A stretch of DNA of 64,000 nucleotides from Bacteroides oleiciplenus YIT 12058 (GTDB lineage Bacteria; Bacteroidota; Bacteroidia; Bacteroidales; Bacteroidaceae). Position 1 is the first letter of the stretch, and every line of letters begins with the position of its first letter. Below the pieces are notes generated by a model. The model was given only the letters and a program-made list of their open reading frames with translations. It ran no database searches and was not told the origin of the DNA. Location: the NCBI RefSeq assembly GCF_000315485.1, contig NZ_JH992941.1:1271312-1335311 (forward strand), read 5' to 3'. This document shows, piece by piece, positions 63,874-64,000 of this stretch. Made by a program: the position numbers and the translations under genes.

Positions 63874-64000
63874 ATGAAAAAGAAGTATACTAATAAGATT
63901 GTATTAAAATACATTGTTTCTATTTTATTTCATATAATTCCATTGCAAGGTGTAGCTCAGATTAGTTTTGAGGAATTTAAAAGTCCGCTTCAAGAGATGG
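63874..64000 (+). CDS. Partial exported protein at window edge
   Basis: Starts at the ATG at 63874 with MKKKYTNKIVLKYIV and a hydrophobic helix ending in a likely signal-peptide site (GVAQ, about residue 28), then ISFEEFKSPLQEM; the window ends there. It is AT-rich like the genes before it and probably continues the second PUL. Its family is not visible. The 63702-63873 spacer shows nothing I can name. Confidence 0.6.
   Translation, partial: MKKKYTNKIVLKYIVSILFHIIPLQGVAQISFEEFKSPLQEM

Overview
The window looks like the chromosome of a gut Bacteroides, of the type of B. cellulosilyticus or B. intestinalis. The grounds are SusC/SusD pairs, hybrid two-component regulators, BACON and DUF1735 proteins, lipoprotein signals followed by Asp/Asn, and promoters of the Bacteroides type (TAnnTTTG at -7). 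The species is an inference; no rRNA or marker gene is present. No tRNA, rRNA, CRISPR array or complete insertion sequence was seen.

Layout. (1) 1-11350 is an accessory island on the minus strand. It holds a decayed RHS fragment, a four-helix membrane protein (candidate immunity protein), an RHS polymorphic toxin with an alpha/beta-hydrolase tip, its partner RHS-like wrapper protein, a 33-residue smalltalk microprotein, a peptidoglycan amidase, an HU-type DNA-binding protein, a DUF4373 protein and a small zinc-ribbon protein. A CI-like S24 repressor is divergent from all of these, with a 22-bp tandem array in the shared promoter region. (2) 11370-30336 is mostly core genome: a PNPOx-like flavoprotein, a YczE/YitT membrane protein, an AraC regulator, RNase R, a PorV-like protein with a subtilisin carrying a T9SS sorting domain, a BACON lipoprotein, a CDF transporter/SDR/PAP2 operon, DusB, a DUF2059 protein, a U32 peptidase, a thioesterase and DprA. 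(3) 30509-51723 is a polysaccharide utilisation locus (PUL): GH42, HTCS regulator, a GH-A-like enzyme with ricin and LamG domains, GH2, SusC, SusD, a DUF1735/discoidin lipoprotein and GH51. The enzyme set points to a galactan or arabinogalactan. (4) 52321-64000 is a second PUL driven by an ECF sigma/FecR pair: STN-type SusC, SusD, a GH78 rhamnosidase, an arabinose/fucose-isomerase-like protein and the start of another exported protein. The base composition becomes strongly AT-rich within this SusC gene and stays so to the end.

How the parts work together. In the PULs, SusC/D and surface lipoproteins bind and import oligosaccharides, the exported glycosidases trim them, and the HTCS or ECF sigma/anti-sigma pair senses the sugar. 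Two promoters of the first PUL share a direct-repeat site with 21-bp spacing, a good candidate for the HTCS operator. In the island, the hydrolase tip and membrane protein form an AT-rich cassette grafted onto a GC-rich RHS body.

The least expected signal is in the spacers. At least six intergenic regions hold short words repeated with a period of exactly 11 or 22 bp, often in both orientations. Three of them share an AAGCTTT-centred 22-bp unit. I do not recognise this repeat class.
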